Position numbers and translations under genes: made by a program. A DNA stretch of 64,000 nt from contig DATLZD010000021.1 in assembly GCA_035574155.1 (NCBI GenBank), positions 80,648-144,647 on the forward strand, read 5' to 3'. This DNA is from HRBIN24 sp035574155 (GTDB lineage: Bacteria; Chloroflexota; Dehalococcoidia; SM23-28-2; HRBIN24). Below, piece after piece: positions 24,697-33,077 of this stretch. Each line of letters begins with the position of its first letter. Within the stretch, counting starts at the first letter, position 1. The notes under the pieces are model-generated. The model was not told where the DNA came from. It did no database searches and worked only from the letters and a program-made list of their open reading frames with translations.

Positions 24697-25139
24697 GGCG
24701 GCAGCAGCCCCCTGTCGCGCAGCATGGCGCCCAGGTGCAGGCGCCAGCGCTCGCGCTCGCCCTGGTCGTCCGGGCGGGAATGGCCCACGGCCAAGGCCAC
24801 AGCGTAGTGGCGGGAGTGGGACATGCTCACGTCCAGGCCCGTCAGGCCCAGGGCCACGGCCCTCTCGCGGGCGCGCCCGTGCAGGAAGACGAGGGGCTTG
24901 CCCCGGCGGTTGGGCAGGACCTCGATCTCGCGCCAGGCGACGCCTCGGGCGCCGGTACCGAGGGCCTTCATCACCGCCTCCTTGGCAGCAAAGCGGGCAG
25001 CCAGCTCATGGGGCTTCCGCCCATAGAGGGCGGCCTCCATTGGGGTGAAGACACGGCGCAGGAAGCGGTCGCCGAAGCGGGCCAGGGCCTGGGCCACCCG
25101 CTCGATCTCGATGATGTCGACGCCCACGGCGTTGTCCAT
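24693..25139 (-). CDS. acpS: Holo-[acyl-carrier-protein] synthase
   Basis: AcpS moves the 4'-phosphopantetheine arm from CoA to acyl carrier protein. The N-terminal GVDIIEIERVAQAL and central RFAAKEAVMKALGTG hold the metal- and CoA-binding residues, and SMSHSRHYAVALAV closes the fold. At 148 residues it is slightly longer than the usual 120-130, because of a charged C-terminal tail (RPDDQGERERWRLHLG). The start at 25139 directly abuts the tyrS stop. Confidence 0.93.
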   Translation of the reverse strand: MDNAVGVDIIEIERVAQALARFGDRFLRRVFTPMEAALYGRKPHELAARFAAKEAVMKALGTGARGVAWREIEVLPNRRGKPLVFLHGRARERAVALGLTGLDVSMSHSRHYAVALAVGHSRPDDQGERERWRLHLGAMLRDRGLLPP

Positions 25140-26363
25140 CTAGCGCTGGTCGGCGTCCACGATGCGCAGGAAGCGGTGCTTGCCGACCCGGACCAGGGCA
25201 CCGCTGTGCACGACGGCATGGGGCTCGCGCACCGTCCGGCCGTCCACCTCGATAGCCCCCTGGGCCAGCAGCCGCCTGGCCTCGGAGCGGCTGCGCACCA
25301 CCCCCGCCCCCACCAGGACCTCCACCAGGTCCACCGGGCCCTCCCCGACCGGCACCCGTGCCTCGGGCACCTGGGCGGGCGCCTGGCGACGGCGAAAGAC
25401 TCGCTCGAACTCGTCCTGGGCCTCGCGGGCAGCCTCGATCCCATGGAACTGGGCCACCACCTCCCGCGCCATGCGCATCTTGGCCTCCATGGGGTTCAGC
25501 GCCCGCTCGCGCAGGGCGCGGGCGATGTCCTCCACCTCTTCGTCGGGCACGTCCGTCAGGAGCTCCAGGTATTGGACGATCAGGTGGTCGGGCAGGGACA
25601 TGAGCTTACCGAACATGTCATGGGGAGGGGTATCGATGGCGATGTAGTTCCCCAGGGACTGGCTCATCTTGCGCTCGCCATCCAGGCCCACCAGCAGCGG
25701 CATGAGCAGGGCACACTGCGGGTCCTGGCCGAAGCGGGGCTGCAGCTCCCGCCCCATCAGGATGTTGAACCTCTGGTCGCTGCCACCGAACTCCACATCG
25801 GCCCGCACCGCCACCGAGTCGTAGGCCTGGAGGAGGGGGTAGATGAACTCATGGAGGCCGATGGGCCGTCCCTGCTCGTATCTCTGGGCGAAGTCCTCCC
25901 TCTGCAGCAGCTGGGCCACGGTGGCCTGGGCGGCCAGTCGGACCACGTCGCCCAGGCGGAAGTCGTCGAACCACTCGCTCTGGCGGCGGACCTCCGTCCG
26001 CTGCGGGTCGAGGACGCGGAAGAACTGCCGCAACACCGATTCGGCGTTGGCCTGGACCTCCTCGGCCGTCAGCATGGGCCTGGTCTCGGACTGGCCTGAC
26101 GGGTCGCCTATCTGGGCGGTCACATCGCCGATGATGAGGACCGCCAGGTGTCCCAGCTCCTGGAACTGACGCAGCTTGCGCAGCCCTACGGCCCAACCCA
26201 GGGTCACCACCGGCCGCGTGGGGTCGAAGCCCATCTTCAGACGCAGGGGGCGGCCGGAGCGGAGTCGCCGGACCAGCTCTTCCTCGGGGATCACCTCGGC
26301 CACCCCGCGACGCAGCAGCCGTCGCAGCTCAGCCTCGCTGGGCACCTGTGCCTTCCCCGCCAC
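25140..26363 (-). CDS. tyrS: Tyrosyl-tRNA synthetase with non-canonical HIGH motif
   Basis: The 407-residue protein follows the TyrRS layout: Rossmann core with GFDPTRP, IGDVTAQIGDPSG, YPLLQAYDS, FGGSDQRFNILMGRELQ and a C-terminal S4 RNA-binding domain (about 340-400). The first class I signature, normally HLGH after DPTAPDL, reads TLGW (residues 54-57), so both catalytic histidines are replaced. The second reads KMSQS (232-236). The frame is intact over its whole length, so it is not an obvious pseudogene. It could be a divergent TyrRS clade or a paralogue. The GTG start shares its last base with the ribF stop. Confidence 0.85.
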   Translation of the reverse strand: MAGKAQVPSEAELRRLLRRGVAEVIPEEELVRRLRSGRPLRLKMGFDPTRPVVTLGWAVGLRKLRQFQELGHLAVLIIGDVTAQIGDPSGQSETRPMLTAEEVQANAESVLRQFFRVLDPQRTEVRRQSEWFDDFRLGDVVRLAAQATVAQLLQREDFAQRYEQGRPIGLHEFIYPLLQAYDSVAVRADVEFGGSDQRFNILMGRELQPRFGQDPQCALLMPLLVGLDGERKMSQSLGNYIAIDTPPHDMFGKLMSLPDHLIVQYLELLTDVPDEEVEDIARALRERALNPMEAKMRMAREVVAQFHGIEAAREAQDEFERVFRRRQAPAQVPEARVPVGEGPVDLVEVLVGAGVVRSRSEARRLLAQGAIEVDGRTVREPHAVVHSGALVRVGKHRFLRIVDADQR

Positions 26364-27313
26364 TACGTCCCTCCGGTGTGGGCGAAGTATTCCCGCGTCC
26401 GCTCGACGTCGCCGTGCATGGCCGCTACCAGCTCCTCCACGGTGGTGAACTTGAGCTCGTCCCGCAGCCGGTGCAGGAACTCGAGGGCGATGCTCCGACC
26501 ATACAGGTCGCCATCGTAGTCCAGGATATAGGCCTCCACGGTGACGGCGGGGCGTTCGTCGGCGAAGGTGGGCCGGACTCCCACGTTGGTGCACGACGGC
26601 AGCCAGCGGTCGTCCACCAGGGCGCGGGTCACGTAGACCCCGAAGGCCGGGAGGGCCAGGTCGGGGGCCACGGCCACATTGGCGGTGGGGAAGCCTAGGC
26701 CGCGACCCCTGCCCGCCCCTCGCACCACCGGTCCCCGCAGCCGGTATGGACGCCCCAGCAGGCGTGCCACCTCCTCCATCTGCCCCTGGGCCAGGGCCTC
26801 CCGCAGGGCAGAGGAACCGACCTTGCGCCCGTCCTCCCGCAGCATCGGCGCCGGCTCTACCCGGAAGCCCATCTCCTGTCCCAGCGCCGACAGCACCTCC
26901 ATCGTCCCCTCCCGGTCGCGGCCCAGGGCCATGTCGGGGCCGCCCACCAGCAGGCGCATACGCAGGGTCTCCATGAGCAGGGCCACGAACTCCCGCGCCG
27001 AAAGGAGGGCCAGCTCCGACGTAAAGGTGAGCACCCCCACCCGTTCCGGCCCCAGGGCGCGCAGCATCTCCAGCCGCTCCTCCAGGGTGCACAGGTAGGT
27101 GACTGGCATGCCGGGCCGCAGCACCGTGAGGGGGTTGGGGTGGAGGGTGATGACCACCGGGGCCAGTCCATCGCGGCGGGCACGCGACACCAGCCACGAT
27201 ATCAGGTGCTGGTGCCCACGGTGGACGCCGTCGAACTTGCCGATGGTGACGGCGCTCTCGCGCCCGGGGTCCAGACGCCTCAGCTCCTCGCGGGCCAAAG
27301 TGGGGACCGTCAC
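26363..27313 (-). CDS. ribF: Bifunctional riboflavin kinase/FAD synthetase
   Basis: RibF makes FMN and then FAD from riboflavin. The N-terminal nucleotidyltransferase has TIGKFDGVHRGHQHLI and the C-terminal kinase has GRGRGLGFPTANV followed by NVGVRPTF and LDYDGDLYG. It has 316 residues, the usual size. GTG 27313 overlaps the stop of the UroD-family gene (GTGA), so it is part of the long minus-strand run. FAD/FMN supply relates to several flavin enzymes nearby only in a general way. Confidence 0.95.
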   Translation of the reverse strand: MTVPTLAREELRRLDPGRESAVTIGKFDGVHRGHQHLISWLVSRARRDGLAPVVITLHPNPLTVLRPGMPVTYLCTLEERLEMLRALGPERVGVLTFTSELALLSAREFVALLMETLRMRLLVGGPDMALGRDREGTMEVLSALGQEMGFRVEPAPMLREDGRKVGSSALREALAQGQMEEVARLLGRPYRLRGPVVRGAGRGRGLGFPTANVAVAPDLALPAFGVYVTRALVDDRWLPSCTNVGVRPTFADERPAVTVEAYILDYDGDLYGRSIALEFLHRLRDELKFTTVEELVAAMHGDVERTREYFAHTGGT

Positions 27314-28302
27314 GCGCCCACCTCCGCCGCCCGTCGGAGGGCCCGCAGGCACTCGGCAGGGGCCGAGGGTGGCACCGAACAGCCCGGGGCCAACAGGAAG
27401 CGCCTGCCACGGGAGCGGCGGATGGCCTGCAGCGCCTCGGCCATCACGCCCTCGGCGTCGCCGTTGGCCAGGGCACCGTCGTGGGCCACGCCACCGGACA
27501 CGGCCAGACCGACCCGGGCCTGCACCTCCTCGAGGGTGGGGTTGGACGGCTCGTGGGCCGCCCAGTGAAAGCAGGCCACAGGGTAGTCCAACAGCCACAG
27601 CAGCAGGTTGCGGGACCGACACACATGCAGGACGTTGAACGGCGCATCGGCCACCGCCGCCAGCACCCGCAGGTCGTAGGGCCGGCCGAACCGGGCATAC
27701 TCCTGGGGGGAGATGAGGTCCCGGCTGCCCCATTCCACCGTGGCGTAAAAGATGCCGCTGGCGCCGGCCTCGATGCAGGCGCGGGCGTAGTCGGCCAGAG
27801 TAACGGCTATGGCCCCCAGCGCCCGCTCCAACGCCTCCGGCGCCCGGCCCATCAGGTCCTTCACCGGCCCCGGCCCCCCGGCCATGCGTGAGAGGACAGC
27901 CAAGGGCGCGAAGACGGTCTGCACGAAGGGGGCCTCGCCGTTGAGGCGACGGCCGATGAGGCGCAGCGCTTCTAGCTGCTCGCCGAAGGGCCCCTGCCTC
28001 GGGTCGAGGGGCGTGATGCGGGCCAGGTCCGACTCGTCCCGCAGCCCCGGCGCCACCAGCCTGGGCCCCTGGTCGCCGTCGGGGGACGGCTCGTAGCGGG
28101 CGCCCCACGCCTCGGCATAATACGTGGCGCGGGGGTTGACCTTGATGAAGTCCCAGTCGTAGCGCCCGTAGGCCTCCAGGGTGGCCTCGGCCAGGCCCTC
28201 GGGCGACCATTCGCGACGAAAGTCGTGGCCCCAGGCCGAGACGGGCACCCTGTCCACCGTCAGGCCCGACAGGGCCGCCAGGACACGCCTGCCCTTGTCC
28301 AT
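27310..28302 (-). CDS. UroD-family zinc methyltransferase-like protein
   Basis: The 330-residue TIM-barrel protein belongs to the uroporphyrinogen decarboxylase superfamily. It lacks the MRQAGRY motif of true HemE. It has instead a possible zinc site, His226-x-Cys228 (LHVCRS) with Cys308 (LAPGCSVPP). That pattern is typical of MtaA/MtbA-type methyltransferases acting on methyl-corrinoids. The substrate is unknown. It starts at ATG 28302 and overlaps ribF. The hem operon elsewhere in the window has no hemE, but this gene is a poor candidate for that role. Confidence 0.75.
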   Translation of the reverse strand: MDKGRRVLAALSGLTVDRVPVSAWGHDFRREWSPEGLAEATLEAYGRYDWDFIKVNPRATYYAEAWGARYEPSPDGDQGPRLVAPGLRDESDLARITPLDPRQGPFGEQLEALRLIGRRLNGEAPFVQTVFAPLAVLSRMAGGPGPVKDLMGRAPEALERALGAIAVTLADYARACIEAGASGIFYATVEWGSRDLISPQEYARFGRPYDLRVLAAVADAPFNVLHVCRSRNLLLWLLDYPVACFHWAAHEPSNPTLEEVQARVGLAVSGGVAHDGALANGDAEGVMAEALQAIRRSRGRRFLLAPGCSVPPSAPAECLRALRRAAEVGA

Positions 28303-28347
28303 GACGCCATATCCAGTCTATCAGGGCGCGGAAGGAGGCGGCAGGGG

Positions 28348-29121
28348 CTAAGGGGACAGGGGTTCTGCCTCCACCAGCAGTATCTCGCCGAAGGGCTGCT
28401 CCTGCTGGGCCCAAAGACGGCCCTGCTTGATGAGCTCCAGCACGGCCAGGAAGACGGCCACCACCTCGCGGCGTGTCCGGCAGTCCTCCAGGACGCGGCG
28501 GAAGGGGAGGGGGCCGCCGGTGGCCCGCACCGCCCACAGGACCTCGTCCATCTTGGCCTCGATGCGGGGCAAGTCCTCCTCCAGGCGGAGGGGCAGAGGC
28601 TCGGGAGGCCTCTGGGCCAGCACCTCCTGGACCAGCCGCGCCAGGTCGTCGAGAGTGACGCCCCGCAGTCCGCTGGGCATGGGCACACCCTTGGGTGGCG
28701 CCTGGCGGGTGTAGGCCCGCCGACGGGCCTCCTCCCAGGCCCGCAGGAGCTGGGCTGCCTCCCGGAACGGCTCCAGTCGTTCCAGCGCGGTGGCCAGGTC
28801 CTCGTCCGGGCTGGGGTGGCCGCCCCGTTCGCCCGCACCTACCGTAGGCGCCTGGGGCCGGGGCAGCAGCGCCGCCGCCTTCAGCTCCAGCAGGCGGGCA
28901 AGGGCAGCGATGAACTCCACCAGCACCTCGGGGTCGAGGCGGCCCTCGCCCTCGGCATGGCGCCAGACCTGCTGGGCCACCTCCTCCAGCGAGACCCGCG
29001 ACAGGTCTACCTCCCCCCGCTCGGCCGCCTCCACCAGTCCCTGCAGGGGGCCACGGTAGGCGGGCAGGTCCAGCTCCAGCGTCCCCTGGTCTTCCACCGT
29101 TGCCTCAGGGCCTCTGGCCAT
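28348..29121 (-). CDS. scpA: Segregation and condensation protein A
   Basis: ScpA is the kleisin subunit of the bacterial condensin, bridging SMC heads with ScpB. The N-terminus (LDLPAYRGPLQGLVEAAERGEVDLSRVSLEEVAQQV) and the C-terminal winged helix (PLPFRRVLEDCRTRREVVAVFLAVLELIKQGRL) match the family. It has 257 residues. No scpB is adjacent. The start overlaps the aroF stop by 17 bases, so it is translated from the same message as the aromatic genes. Confidence 0.9.
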   Translation of the reverse strand: MARGPEATVEDQGTLELDLPAYRGPLQGLVEAAERGEVDLSRVSLEEVAQQVWRHAEGEGRLDPEVLVEFIAALARLLELKAAALLPRPQAPTVGAGERGGHPSPDEDLATALERLEPFREAAQLLRAWEEARRRAYTRQAPPKGVPMPSGLRGVTLDDLARLVQEVLAQRPPEPLPLRLEEDLPRIEAKMDEVLWAVRATGGPLPFRRVLEDCRTRREVVAVFLAVLELIKQGRLWAQQEQPFGEILLVEAEPLSP

Positions 29122-30172
29122 CGCCCCTGGCGGAGGCTGGCTGCTGGCCCACAGCCGGGTGCAGGGGCCTGCCCAGGGCCTGGCACAGCACCTCCAGCCT
29201 CTGCATGAGGCGCGCGAAGTTCTGGGGCGTCAGGGACTGGGCGCCGTCGGACAGGGCATGGTCGGGGCTGACATGGACCTCGATGATGAGGCCATCGGCA
29301 CCGGCAGCGATGGCAGCGAGGGCCACCGGCTCCACGAGATACCAGCGGCCCGTGCCATGGCTGGGGTCGGCTATCACCGGCAGGTGGCTTTCCCTCTTCA
29401 CGAAGGGAATGGCATTGACATCGAAGGTGAAGCGAGTGGCCGTCTCGAAGGTGCGGATGCCCCGCTCGCACAGGATGACGTTGTGGTTCCCCTGGGTCAT
29501 GATGTGCTCGGCGGCCAGGAGCCATTCCTCCACCGTGGCCCACATGCCCCGCTTCAGGAGCACAGGCTTGTCAGTGCGGCCCACCTCCTTCAGCAGGGCA
29601 AAGTTCTGACCGTTCCGGGAGCCGATCTGGAGGATGTCGGCCGTCTCCGCCACCAGCTCCACGTCGCGGGGGTCCATCACCTCGGTGATGATGGGCAGGC
29701 CCGTCAGCGCCCTGGCCTTGGCCAACAACTCCAGGCCCTTGGCGCCGTGACCCTCGAAGGAGTGAGGGCTGGTGCGGGGCTTGAAGGCCCCGCCCCGCAG
29801 GACGTGGGCACCGGCCTCCTTCACGGCCCGGGCGGTGGCCAGGGTGTATTCCTCCGTGTCCACGGAGCACTGACCGGCCATCACCACCACACGGCCGGAG
29901 CCGATCTCCAGGTCGCCCACGCGGATCACCGTGTCCATGGGGTGCACCTCGCGGCTGGCCAGCTTGTAGGGCTTGCTGACCCTGAGCACCGTCTCCACGC
30001 CGTCCAGGACGGAAAGCTCGTCCATCATTTCGGGATAGACCTGGCCCAGGACACAGACGACAGTGCGCTCCACGCCGTGGATGGGGCGGTCCTGATATCC
30101 CAGCTCGCGGATCTTGGCCCGCACGGCCTCTATCTGCTGCTTGGTGGCATCGGTCCTCATGACCACGATCAT
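29105..30172 (-). CDS. aroF: 3-deoxy-7-phosphoheptulonate synthase (type I beta)
   Basis: This enzyme joins phosphoenolpyruvate and erythrose 4-phosphate at the entry of the shikimate pathway. An N-terminal ferredoxin-like regulatory domain (about residues 1-70, MIVVMRTDATKQQIEAV) precedes the barrel. The barrel has RGGAFKPRTSPHSFEG, LLKRGMWATVEEW, ILCERGIRTFE and PVIADPSHGTGRW. The metal-binding Cys lies in AGQCSVD, where most relatives have GPC. From ATG 30172 (after GGAGG) it has 355 residues. It sits between chorismate mutase and scpA. Confidence 0.95.
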   Translation of the reverse strand: MIVVMRTDATKQQIEAVRAKIRELGYQDRPIHGVERTVVCVLGQVYPEMMDELSVLDGVETVLRVSKPYKLASREVHPMDTVIRVGDLEIGSGRVVVMAGQCSVDTEEYTLATARAVKEAGAHVLRGGAFKPRTSPHSFEGHGAKGLELLAKARALTGLPIITEVMDPRDVELVAETADILQIGSRNGQNFALLKEVGRTDKPVLLKRGMWATVEEWLLAAEHIMTQGNHNVILCERGIRTFETATRFTFDVNAIPFVKRESHLPVIADPSHGTGRWYLVEPVALAAIAAGADGLIIEVHVSPDHALSDGAQSLTPQNFARLMQRLEVLCQALGRPLHPAVGQQPASARGDGQRP

Positions 30173-30237
30173 GGTGCACTCCTCCCTTTCTGGGATGTCT
30201 GACGATGCGGCGTCGGTATCTGGTGGCACCGGGGGCA

Positions 30238-30606
30238 TCAGCCCCCGAAGGCGAACTCGGGCCGCAGGGCGCTGGCCCCGCGCAGATAGACGTGCACTAT
30301 CTCGCCCTGGGCCTTGTCGGTGTTGACGTGCAGGAGGACACGCAGGCACATGGGCAGGGAGCCGGGAACGCTCATCTCGTGCCCACAGAGAAGGGCCACG
30401 TTGGTCCAGCCGAGCTCCCTGGCGGCCACCGCCGGGAACTCCGCCGTCAGGTCGGGGGTGGTGGTGAAGATGGCCGAGGCTATGTCCTCGGTGCGGATGC
30501 CATTGGCCTCCACCATGGCCAGAAGCAGCTCCTTGGTGGCCTCCAGGATGGCCTCGCGGGTGTTAGCCGGCACCGTCGTCGCACCCCTTATGCCGCGGCA
30601 GAGCAT
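30238..30606 (-). CDS. aroH: Chorismate mutase, AroH type
   Basis: AroH converts chorismate to prephenate, the branch to phenylalanine and tyrosine. The 122-residue length, the N-terminus CRGIRGATTVPANTREAI and VAARELGWTNVALLCGHEM identify the trimeric AroH fold, not the helical AroQ type. VPGSLPMCLRVLLHVNT includes the family's active-site Arg. It lies between trpA and aroF, so one message may balance chorismate supply and use. Confidence 0.93.
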   Translation of the reverse strand: MLCRGIRGATTVPANTREAILEATKELLLAMVEANGIRTEDIASAIFTTTPDLTAEFPAVAARELGWTNVALLCGHEMSVPGSLPMCLRVLLHVNTDKAQGEIVHVYLRGASALRPEFAFGG

Positions 30607-30638
30607 CCCTAGACCCCTGCACCGCCCTAGCGGGGCCC

Positions 30639-30680
30639 GCCCTGCCCTTAACGGCCATAGGCGCCGGCCTGGGGCAGGGC
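30639..30680 (-). repeat. Inverted repeat between trpA and aroH
   Basis: GCCCTGCCC (30639-30647) and GGGCAGGGC (30672-30680) form a perfect nine-base stem, and the 24-base loop contains a smaller GGCC-based stem. It could limit transcription from trpA into aroH or stabilise the mRNA. There is no T run, so I do not call it a terminator. Confidence 0.35.
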
Positions 30681-30690
30681 GCGGCCCTTC

Positions 30691-31497
30691 TCAGGCCTCG
30701 TCCTGGCCCCGACGGCCGGCCAGCACCTCCACATACTCCTTCACCCGCTCTTCCCGCTCATGGGGAGGGGCCCCGTCCAGGCACTGGACTATGGCGCTCC
30801 CGACCACGACGGCCTCCGCCCAAGGGCGGAGGGACTCGACGTGTTTACGCTTAGATATACCAAATCCTACCGCCAAAGGCAACCGGCTGCGGGCCCGCAC
30901 CCTCTGCAGCAGCCCCGGCAGATCGGCAGGCAGCTCCTCCCGTGCCCCCGTCACCCCGGTGACGCTAACGCAGTAGATGAAGCCGCTGGCCTCACGGCCG
31001 ATGCGCTCCAGGCGGGCATCGGAGGTGGTGGGCGCCACCAGCGGCACCAGGTCCAGCCCCACCCGTCGGCAGGCCGCCAGCAGCTGCCCCGCCTCCTCCC
31101 ACGGTAGGTCCACCACGATAAGACCGTCGACGCCGGCCGCTGCCGCATCGGCGGCGAACCGATCCAGGCCGTAGGCCAGCACCGGGTTGCAATAGGTCAT
31201 GAGCACCAGAGGGGCCGCCACTCCCCGTCGCCGCAGGGCGGCCACCGTCTCCAGGCAGCTACGGGGGGTGACCCCTCGCTCCAGGGCCACCTGCGTGGCC
31301 CGCTGAATGGTGGCACCGTCGGCCAAAGGGTCCGAGAAGGGGACGCCCAGCTCCACCATGTGGGCGCCACCAGCCAGCAGGGCGGGCACGAGCTGCAAGG
31401 TGGCCTCCACGTCGGGATAGCCCACCGGCAGGTAGGCGATGAGGCCCATCTCGCCCCGCCGCCGCAGTGCCTCGAAGCAGGTCGCGATGCGGCCCAC
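30691..31497 (-). CDS. trpA: Tryptophan synthase alpha chain
   Basis: TrpA cleaves indole-3-glycerol phosphate and passes indole to TrpB. Catalytic Glu49 (HMVELGVPFSDPLADG) and Asp60 are present, with LMTYCNPVLAYG and the phosphate-binding VGFGISKRKH. It has 268 residues. It is separated from the rest of the trp genes by more than 20 kb and lies on the opposite strand, upstream of aroH and aroF. GTG 31497 follows the CPBP protease stop by one base. Confidence 0.96.
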   Translation of the reverse strand: MGRIATCFEALRRRGEMGLIAYLPVGYPDVEATLQLVPALLAGGAHMVELGVPFSDPLADGATIQRATQVALERGVTPRSCLETVAALRRRGVAAPLVLMTYCNPVLAYGLDRFAADAAAAGVDGLIVVDLPWEEAGQLLAACRRVGLDLVPLVAPTTSDARLERIGREASGFIYCVSVTGVTGAREELPADLPGLLQRVRARSRLPLAVGFGISKRKHVESLRPWAEAVVVGSAIVQCLDGAPPHEREERVKEYVEVLAGRRGQDEA

Positions 31498-31498
31498 C

Positions 31499-32224
31499 TC
31501 AGCCGACCCCCGTCACCGCCAGCGCGAAGCTGATGCCGTTGAAGGCCAAGTGGGCCAGCACCGTGGGGACGATGGAGCCGCTGTAGGCATAGGCCAGGGC
31601 GAAGACCACGCCGATGCCTGCGAAGGGGACTATGACCTGGGGCTGGAAGTGGACTACGGCGAACAGCAGCCCCGAGGCCACCGCCGCCAGCGGCAGTCCC
31701 CACCGCCCCCTCAGCCCCCCGAAGACGAAGCCCCGGAAAAAGGTCTCCTCGGCGATGGGCGCCAACGCCATTACGGTAATGCCGGTAAGAGCGGCCAGGG
31801 AGCGCTCGCGAAAGGCGACGTCGGGCAGTTGCTCCTGGGGAAGGGCGTCCCTGACCCCCAGGGCCTCCACAACGGCGGCATAGATGCCCAGCACTAGGTA
31901 GGCGCCCACCAGGGCCGCCAGGGGCACCCATAGGCCACCACGCCAGCCCAGCCGCCAGCCGAGCTGGGCAGGGCTGGCGTTATGTTTGCCCACCGTCAGG
32001 GCCAGGGACACCCCCAGCAGGGCCAGCTCCACCCCCATGCTGGCCCCCAGCAGCAGGCCCGTGGCCAGCGGGTCGTCGCTCAGGTCACCACCCTCGCTAA
32101 CGACGGCAGCGGCGATCCCCAACGGTATGGCCAGGAATATGGCCGAGAGGGCCGCCAGCCCGATGCCCGCCATGATGTCCCCCACGCCCCAGGGCGTCCG
32201 CTCCCGCACTACGACCTCTCCCAT
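31499..32224 (-). CDS. CPBP-family intramembrane metalloprotease
   Basis: The 241-residue protein has about seven membrane helices and the CAAX/bacteriocin-processing (CPBP, Abi) motifs: Glu159-Glu160-x3-Arg164 (EETFFRG), FxxxH ending at His192 and HxxxN (His225-Asn229). Relatives cleave membrane substrates or confer bacteriocin immunity; the substrate is unknown here. ATG 32224 is preceded by GGGAGG. It is the first gene of the trpA-to-recF run, so it may simply share the promoter. Confidence 0.88.
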   Translation of the reverse strand: MGEVVVRERTPWGVGDIMAGIGLAALSAIFLAIPLGIAAAVVSEGGDLSDDPLATGLLLGASMGVELALLGVSLALTVGKHNASPAQLGWRLGWRGGLWVPLAALVGAYLVLGIYAAVVEALGVRDALPQEQLPDVAFRERSLAALTGITVMALAPIAEETFFRGFVFGGLRGRWGLPLAAVASGLLFAVVHFQPQVIVPFAGIGVVFALAYAYSGSIVPTVLAHLAFNGISFALAVTGVG

Positions 32225-32293
32225 GCTTCCCTCCCGGCTACAGTGTAGGGCAGCGCAGAGGCGCAGGCCACCGCTCCCGCCCGACGGCCTTAG

Positions 32294-32323
32294 TTGACAA
32301 TTCCTCCTGAAAACATCGATAAT
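32294..32323 (+). promoter_or_regulatory. Sigma-A-type promoter for the tusA-like/dsrE-like pair
   Basis: A perfect -35 TTGACA (32294-32299) is separated by 18 bases from GATAAT (32318-32323), five of six matches to the -10 consensus. The tusA-like start follows 21 bases later with its own AGGAGGGAG site. Confidence 0.78.
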
Positions 32324-32344
32324 AGCGGCCAGGAGGGAGAGGAC

Positions 32345-32587
32345 ATGACCGTCGAGATACAGGCCGATAGGGTCCTGGACGTGCGCGGGCAATTCTGCCC
32401 CGGGCCGGTTCTGGCCGCCCGCAAGGCCGTGGACGAGCTGGCGGAGGGACAGGTGCTGGCCGTGCTGGCCACCGACCCTGCCGCCGAATCGGACCTGCAG
32501 GCCTGGGCCAAGTGGGCCGGCCACCAGGTCCTGGCCGTCGACAAGTCCGAGGGCTACCTCAGGGTCCTTCTGCGGAAGGGGAGCTAG
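32345..32587 (+). CDS. TusA/SirA-family sulfur carrier protein
   Basis: The 80-residue protein has LDVRGQFCPGPVLAARKAV, where the CPGPV cysteine carries persulfide sulfur in TusA-like proteins. They relay sulfur for tRNA thiolation, molybdenum cofactor or sulfur oxidation. It is followed after three bases by a DsrE-family gene, the usual partner. The start ATG 32345 has AGGAGGGAG upstream. Confidence 0.9.
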   Translation: MTVEIQADRVLDVRGQFCPGPVLAARKAVDELAEGQVLAVLATDPAAESDLQAWAKWAGHQVLAVDKSEGYLRVLLRKGS

Positions 32588-32590
32588 GAC

Positions 32591-32959
32591 ATGGCCGAGC
32601 GCAAGAGGATCGTCTATCTGCTCACCAGCGGCACCGACACGCCCGAACGGCTGTATGCTCCCTTTATCTTGGCCACCACCGCCGCTGCCATGGGCCAAGA
32701 GCCCACCATTTACGCCTTCATCAAGGGCATCACCGCCTTCAAGAAGGGCGAGGCCGAGAAGGTCAAGATAGGCGCCTTTCCCAGCCTCAAGGAGGTCATG
32801 GACCAGGCACGCCAGGCCGGCGTCCGCTTCCTCGTCTGCGAGCAGTCCTGCATGCTGCTGGGGCTCGACCGGGGCGACTTCGTGGAGGGGGCCGAGGTCG
32901 TGGGCGCCGCCACCCTCAATGACGTGGTCCTCTCGGCCGACGCCGTCATCAGTGTATAG
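32591..32959 (+). CDS. DsrE-family sulfur relay protein
   Basis: The 122-residue protein has the DsrE/DsrF fold pattern, with KRIVYLLTSGTDTPERLYAPFILATTAAAMG and a cysteine pair in VCEQSCMLLG suited to persulfide transfer. It probably receives sulfur from the TusA-like protein encoded just upstream. The pathway is not identifiable, because no dsrAB, tusB/C or hdr genes are near. ATG 32591 lies three bases after the tusA-like stop. Confidence 0.87.
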   Translation: MAERKRIVYLLTSGTDTPERLYAPFILATTAAAMGQEPTIYAFIKGITAFKKGEAEKVKIGAFPSLKEVMDQARQAGVRFLVCEQSCMLLGLDRGDFVEGAEVVGAATLNDVVLSADAVISV

Positions 32960-33077
32960 GCCACCGGCCGACGGCGCCTCTCGACCCGGCGCAGCCCACG
33001 GGCCACAGCATCCGGGCACCCTGCCGACCTGAACCGATGCGTCCGCACGTAGCGGGCCCGAGGGCGCCATCTGCCGG

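Noticed and set aside
27310..28302. Calling the UroD-family gene hemE
   Set aside because: The MRQAGRY substrate-binding motif is absent, and the HxC...C zinc site points to a methyltransferase-type member.
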